Source: Oenanthe sinensis | Lineage: Eukaryota > Streptophyta > Magnoliopsida > Apiales > Apiaceae | NCBI GenBank assembly: GCA_028671895.1 | Contig: CM053794.1 | Coordinates: 41,680,501-41,744,500, forward strand | Length of the DNA: 64,000 nucleotides | Direction: 5' to 3' | Part shown: positions 59,162 to 64,000 of the stretch, piece after piece | How the letters are laid out: every line of letters begins with the position of its first letter | Numbering within the stretch: position 1 is the stretch's first letter | The notes under the pieces: generated by a model | Databases searched by the model: none | The model's input: the letters and a program-made list of their open reading frames with translations, nothing else | Told to the model about the DNA's origin: nothing | Program-made: the position numbers and the translations under genes

Positions 59162-60958
59162 CTATTTTGAATCTTTTCATCTTCTTTTTCTAGCTTGTGT
59201 TCATCCTAAATGTTTTTTCGCGGGAATCCATCAAAATATTCGTGAGTTGTCAACTCTGCATCTCTAAGTGGGGAAGGAAGAAAGGTTGCTGTGAATTGTA
59301 ATATTGTTAGCAGTGAATAATGTTACCTTCTTTTTGCAAGAATGTTTTGGCCTTTCTCAAAAGATCAATCTTTTCTTCTTCTATTCAGTTTATTACATGA
59401 CAGAATTATTGTCAAAGTTATCTGTGTGCCTGTGTTTTGCAACATGGCTGCTAGTCCTACCTTGTTGTTGAACTACTACGAATTTGACGTTGATATTAAA
59501 ATGAAATAAAATTATCCACACTCCGTTCAACAATTCTAGTTACTGAAAAAACTTCGATGTATTAGCTCACAAACTTAAAGGATACATAAAACAGAGCCCC
59601 ATATCCGAAAACATAAAATTTTGAAATAATTTTTGTTTATTGATGCTATTAATATTTTTGGAAGAAACCTTACGTACAAACGAAATAATAACTGTGGAAA
59701 GCCTTCTTACTAAGTTCACTGAAATATAATCAGAGCGTATGCACTTCAGTTTTAATATATGGTTTAGGTCATATATATAGATAATTAAAATAATTAATAA
59801 AAAATTACAACTCAAATAAGAAATAAAATCAAACTGGCAATTTTGATAATTTTGTATATGACATGTTCACCAATACATGACAAAAAAATTTAATGTTTAT
59901 ATTTTCATTTTGAGTATTCAAAAGGTATGTGTCTGTATTTATTTTTTCAGTAAAATTTACGATATAATTAATTAATAAAAAAATTATATTTAATCTAATG
60001 TTAATAATTTATATTCCATTTATAAATTTTAAAGCATTCAAACGGAAAATTTATCGAAAGTGATGAATATTTCTTAAAAGTGAAAACTATCTCCTTATGA
60101 AAGCATTCGATTTAGTTTGATTTTGGATTAACAAAGTGATCCGCACCCGAATTATTATAACCCTAATCCCAAACTACAACACTCATCCCATTAAACTCAA
60201 GGGAAATTTCCTAAGATAATGTATTCCAAATTATTTAGTTAGAAAAATTAGTTGTTAGATCCAATATCATTAATTAGTCTTGTGAGCCATGTAAAATTTA
60301 AAGCTTATTTTTTAAATAACAGCTTCCCTAAATGAGTTTTTAAGCTGAAAAATAGGAAATGTGACAAAAAATCTAGTAATTTTCTAAATCAGTAAAATAT
60401 TCTAAATTTTACTATCCATTACTTATTAATATATTAATAAGTATTCTCTAGTGATACTCTATTTTATTTTTATGTATAAAATATTCACTTTTCTTTCTTT
60501 TTCCCTCCTTTCACCTCTTTTTTCTAATTTCTCTCCTTATTGGATTCAAATTTATTACTATTATTATAATAATAAGGGATGAAAATATGAATTATTGTTG
60601 AATTTGATATTAAAATTAGTATTTTTAAATTAATAGGAGTCATTATTTTATAATATTTATTAAGAATTAGTTACGATACTATTGTACTTGCTCATGTTCC
60701 CTCACGTCCTTTTTCTCTTAAATTAAATAATTTACGGAGTAATTAGCAGTAATAAATTGATAGTTAACCTTCTGTTTTTGATTTATTGTACAAGCTCGCA
60801 CTTGAAATAATTCTTCATTCTAAAGCAACCTAAAAAAGCAAAAGCAAAAGCAAAAGCAAAACCCTCACCAACACTCTCTCTCTCTCTCTTTCTCACACAC
60901 ACGCACAGAGTTCAAATTCTAGACAGTGAAACACGCACACACTGTTGTACAGATCTCT
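59162..60958. other. Intergenic region between PEP carboxylase and ALG9
   Basis: PEPC 3' UTR to about 59500, then AT-rich DNA without recognisable genes. Just upstream of ALG9 are an aaaagc repeat (60834-60860) and a CT microsatellite (60875-60890), probably in the promoter or 5' UTR. Confidence 0.55.
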
Positions 60959-63900
60959 ATGACGACAAGGCAACGGCGGCCACTATCCTCCGACACTCCG
61001 TCGTCATCGGCGTCGGAATTGTCATCCTACGACAAGCGTGACAAACCAGGGAAATCGTACGGCGAGGGCGAGGAAGACAAGGGGATAGGGTTTCTATTAC
61101 CTGTATTTGCCCTAGGTATGCTTAGATATATGAGCGCTACTACTAATATCATTCACGATTGCGATGAAGTCTTTAATTACTGGGAGCCTCTTCACTTTCT
61201 TATCTACAAATCTGGCTTTCAAACTTGGGAATACAGGTCTTCATTTCTCTCCCATCTTATACTTATATCTTATATTTGTGTGTCAATGAATTGCTATTCG
61301 CTTTCGATGTTTATGCTTCTCGGAATAATGTGGACTATCCGTTTCCGAGTATCAGGAGTTTGAATTTTGAAATGTGTAGTTGTGGTTACTACTTTGTACT
61401 TGCCTTATAGAAATGAATATATGATTATTTTCAACGGCAGTTTTTGAGATGATTTCTAGTTTGAAAAATGAGTTAAATGCTTGACACATGCCATACATGT
61501 TTGATTAAATTACTAATAGAAGTGAAAATCATATTAGGATTTGCAAGTAAATGTGCACGAGCAGTTGGTCGATTCAGCTTGAAAATTTTTAAGTACGGAA
61601 TCAGCATGTAGAATAAGAGGGTTAGTTAATGGTTATAATTTAGCATTTTAGCTATTGCGAGCCAAGTTTGATATCACCTTGAACTGAATTTAAACTTGAA
61701 AAGCTAACTATACAAAAATTGGGAGCAGAGTTTAGGCACTCAGGTTGCGTCCACTTGGAGAGAATGGAATGAAAAATTATGAATAAAATTTATGGAGAAG
61801 GAAAGGAAGTAAGGAAGAATAGTGAAAAAACACGAGAGAGTAAAAATTTCTATGATGAAGATTTGAGGGAAAATGAGGAAGAGAAAAATGGAACATTCCT
61901 CGAAAAAATTGTGGGTTAGAATTCTAGTTTAAATTGCTTGAAAATGAATGAAAGAAGGAATAAAAACTATAAACAATATTTTTAAATATAACTATAAATT
62001 TCATTCCATTCTCCCCAATTTCATTCCATCTAAGTGAACACAACCTTAATTGTTTGAGTGAGATTTAACATATTGTGAAGCATATATATTTTAATGAGTA
62101 TTAAGATAATCTTGTGAAATTAGCAATGTGACTGAAGAAATTTTGAAAATAGGTCATAGTAAAAAATGACTAAGGCTTATATGTTTAAAGATTTCTTAGA
62201 CACACACACACTTAAAAATTTACTGTGAGATTAGGGATAGAGGGCCCAAATGCCATAAGAGCTCCTAGATAAAGTATTCTTTATCAGCACATAGCTCCGT
62301 TTAGGATTTTCCATATGCATGCCTGCAGGTTTGTTGATACGTCAGACACCCATTTATCATATCCGTGCATGCCAGTAGTAGTATAGTGGCTCCAGTTTAC
62401 TTCCTTCTGTTGAGAAGAAATAGGTTTTTTAAAAACAAGTGAGAAGAAGTGAATTTTAGCGATGATATCCCTCGTATTGGGAGAATTGGGATCCAGGTGT
62501 TTCTTTTATTGAACTATGCAGTATGTAGTGCATAAAAATTGTAGCTTATTGACATTGTGATGCCTTAACCTTAACTTGTTGATTTTCTCAAATCTGCAAT
62601 ATGCTTGTAATGTTCTCTGCAGAAGTAAAGTTCATTCATTGAACTATTGCAAGTTGCAATCATATGCCTTTTTGTTTTATGTAATCCTTTCAAATCACTC
62701 CACATGTCTCTCTCACTCTTGCGTGTGTGTTTTATCTGAATTACCATCTTGACATCTTCACTTCACCCTCTTTCTTCTTTATGTTTCTTCTCTTCTGCCT
62801 GACATTTTTATGTGGTTGTAAATAATATTCTGCTGTTTTGCTAATGCTGATAAGTGAATATTGTTTTTTCCCACTTGCAGCTCTCAGTTTGCACTTCGTT
62901 CATATTTGTATATTCTTTTTCACAAACTAGTAGGTTGGCCAGCCTCTGGCTGGTTTGGCTGGCGTGAAGAGGAGAAGGTAAAATAACATGTGTACTTTAT
63001 TCATCTGAATCTTTTTCAAGTCGCGGGCTATAATTATATCTCTAACAAGATGTTTTTGACAATGACTTTGAGGATTGCAGTTCAGAGTATTCTATGCTGT
63101 GAGAATTTTTCTTGGTCTCCTCTCTGTCATTACTGAGGCTACTCTTGTGGTAGCTCTTTCTAGGAAGTATGGAAAGCGCCTCGGTTCTTATACACTTGCC
63201 ATGCTATGCCTAACTAGTGGATGTTTTTTTGCTAGCACAAGTGTGTATGCCTCATTTGATGCTATACTATTCTTAGTATTCTATAATGTAGCTTTCCCGT
63301 TCTTAGATAAAATTGTATTATCAATTACAATGATTGTTTACTTTTTTTTTCCAGGTTTCTTGCCAAGTTCATTTTCAATGTACGCTATTTCTCTCTCGTC
63401 AGCATTATATCTTCTTGACAGGCCGGCAATGGCAGTTGCAGTAGCAGCAACTGGAACTATTCTTGGCTGGCCTTTCTCAATTTTGGCTTTCCTTCCTGTT
63501 ACAATATACTCCTTGATTAAAAAGTTTAAGCAAACGTTTCTCTCAGGGTTGATTACTTCTGTTGTTGTTACGGTACATTAATTTGAATTGCAGACCTAGT
63601 TCTCTTCCTTTCTTTCTTTTTTACTGTATTATTGGAAGAAATAACAATATTTCATCTTTATTTTATTTACTGTTCCTGAGTACTGATATTTAAAATTCTT
63701 CCAGGTACTATCCATACTTGTGGACCACCACTTCTACAGAAAGTGGACATCATCTGTTCTGAATCTGTTGTTTTATAATGTTGCGGGAGGTGGTGAGAGC
63801 CATTTGTATGGCACTGAAGGCCCATTATATTACTTCAAAAATGGATTTAATAATTTCAACTTTAGTTTTGTTCTAGCTTTGCTGTTCCTGGGGATTTTGC

Positions 63901-64000
63901 CAATTACTAGGAAAAAATATGCTCCAGAGTTGCTAGTAGTTGTCTCACCCATGTATATCTGGATAGCATTTATGTCTTTGCAACCCCACAAGGAAGAAAG
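60959..64000 (+). CDS. ALG9: Alpha-1,2-mannosyltransferase ALG9, 5' part (gene continues off the right edge)
   Basis: ALG9 (GT22) adds the seventh and ninth mannoses to the lipid-linked oligosaccharide in the ER lumen. Exons 60959-61236, 62881-62977, 63081-63240, 63355-63572 and 63705-64000 (cut by the window end) join in frame. The N-terminus is a basic, Ser-rich cytosolic tail (MTTRQRRPLSSD). Then come the first membrane segment, the luminal catalytic motif HDCDEVFNYWEPLHFL, QFALRSYLYILFHKL, several hydrophobic helices (for example FRVFYAVRIFLGLLSVITEA and GWPFSILAFLPVTIYSL), the GESHLYGTEGPLYYF loop, and the family's HKEE motif at the very end. Intron 3 uses ACAA|GTGTGT and rejoins as STSFLPSSFSMY, which fits the family; reading through it would insert unrelated residues. 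The start is the first in-frame ATG. Intron 1 holds a MITE (61743-62045). Confidence 0.93.
61743..62045. mobile_element. MITE in ALG9 intron 1
   Basis: A 303-bp element has inverted ends: ggttgcgtccacttggagag and the complement of ctaagtgaacacaacc, continuing inwards as gaatggaatga at both sides. The flanks are TCA and TTA, a slightly degenerate TWA-type 3-bp duplication, which points to PIF/Harbinger (Tourist-like), though hAT cannot be excluded. Non-coding, rich in ggaatgaaa and gaggaa phrases. Confidence 0.7.

Noticed and set aside
63241..63354. Read-through of 63240 as part of the ALG9 exon
   Set aside because: The open frame continues by chance, but removing 63241-63354 as a GT-AG intron restores the family sequence STSFLPSSFSMY.
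1..64000. CRISPR array, bacterial operon, phage or toxin system
   Set aside because: All recognisable genes are split plant nuclear genes; tandem repeats seen have only two or three copies and no spacer pattern.
1..64000. tRNA genes
   Set aside because: I scanned by eye for A- and B-box pairs with a cloverleaf and found none I could support; a tRNAscan run would be decisive.

Overview
This is nuclear DNA from a flowering plant, almost certainly a eudicot. It has AT-rich intergenic DNA, many short exons bounded by GT-AG introns, plant-specific gene families (a tubby-like F-box protein, a plant-type PEP carboxylase with a C-terminal QNTG) and dense plant transposons (CACTA, Ty3/gypsy, Tourist-, Stowaway- and Mutator-like MITEs). 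I cannot name the species from sequence alone.

Layout, left to right. 0.8-3.2 kb: the 5' part of ALG2 on the minus strand, running off the left edge. 3.3-4.75 kb: a local tandem duplication in which each copy carries a different insertion of one MITE family. 4.8-8.6 kb: a mosaic of broken fragments (NAC-alpha, a UDP-glycosyltransferase, perhaps an MLN51-like gene, and a piece of plastid 5S rDNA). 8.6-12 kb: AT-rich DNA ending in a long TA run. 12-14.7 kb: a small gene for an unrecognised 116-residue protein with a foldback transposon in its presumed 5' intron. 17.2-21 kb: a tubby-like F-box protein gene. 22-23.5 kb: MBF1 on the minus strand. 23.5-28 kb: mostly featureless. 28-37.5 kb: a transposon nest in which a CACTA element sits inside the RNase H region of a dead Ty3/gypsy element, next to a Tourist-like MITE and LTR-like DNA.

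37.9-41.8 kb: a complete gene for a Rab3GAP non-catalytic-subunit-like protein. 43.4-45.1 kb: an intronless PNGase A-like gene. 45.8-46.9 kb: a decayed partial copy of the Rab3GAP gene. 48.2-49.9 kb: a second intact PNGase A-like gene. The last four form a tandem segmental duplication in which the PNGase A gene survives twice and the Rab3GAP gene once. 51-51.9 kb: a plastid-type riboflavin synthase gene broken in its C-terminal barrel. 53.7-59.2 kb: a complete ten-exon plant-type PEP carboxylase (960 residues, C3-type Ala774). 61-64 kb: the 5' part of ALG9, running off the right edge.

The genes do not form an operon-like pathway. Two lipid-linked-oligosaccharide mannosyltransferases (ALG2, ALG9) lie at the two ends and two N-glycan-removing amidase genes between them, which may be chance. 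I did not find a convincing new biological system. The most informative structures are the reciprocal MITE insertions, the CACTA-in-gypsy nest with three splice-compatible exons of an unknown gene inside the CACTA, the unequal fate of the Rab3GAP/PNGase A duplication, and the broken riboflavin synthase gene. Exon coordinates come from reading splice sites and family homology by eye; no alignments or searches were run.
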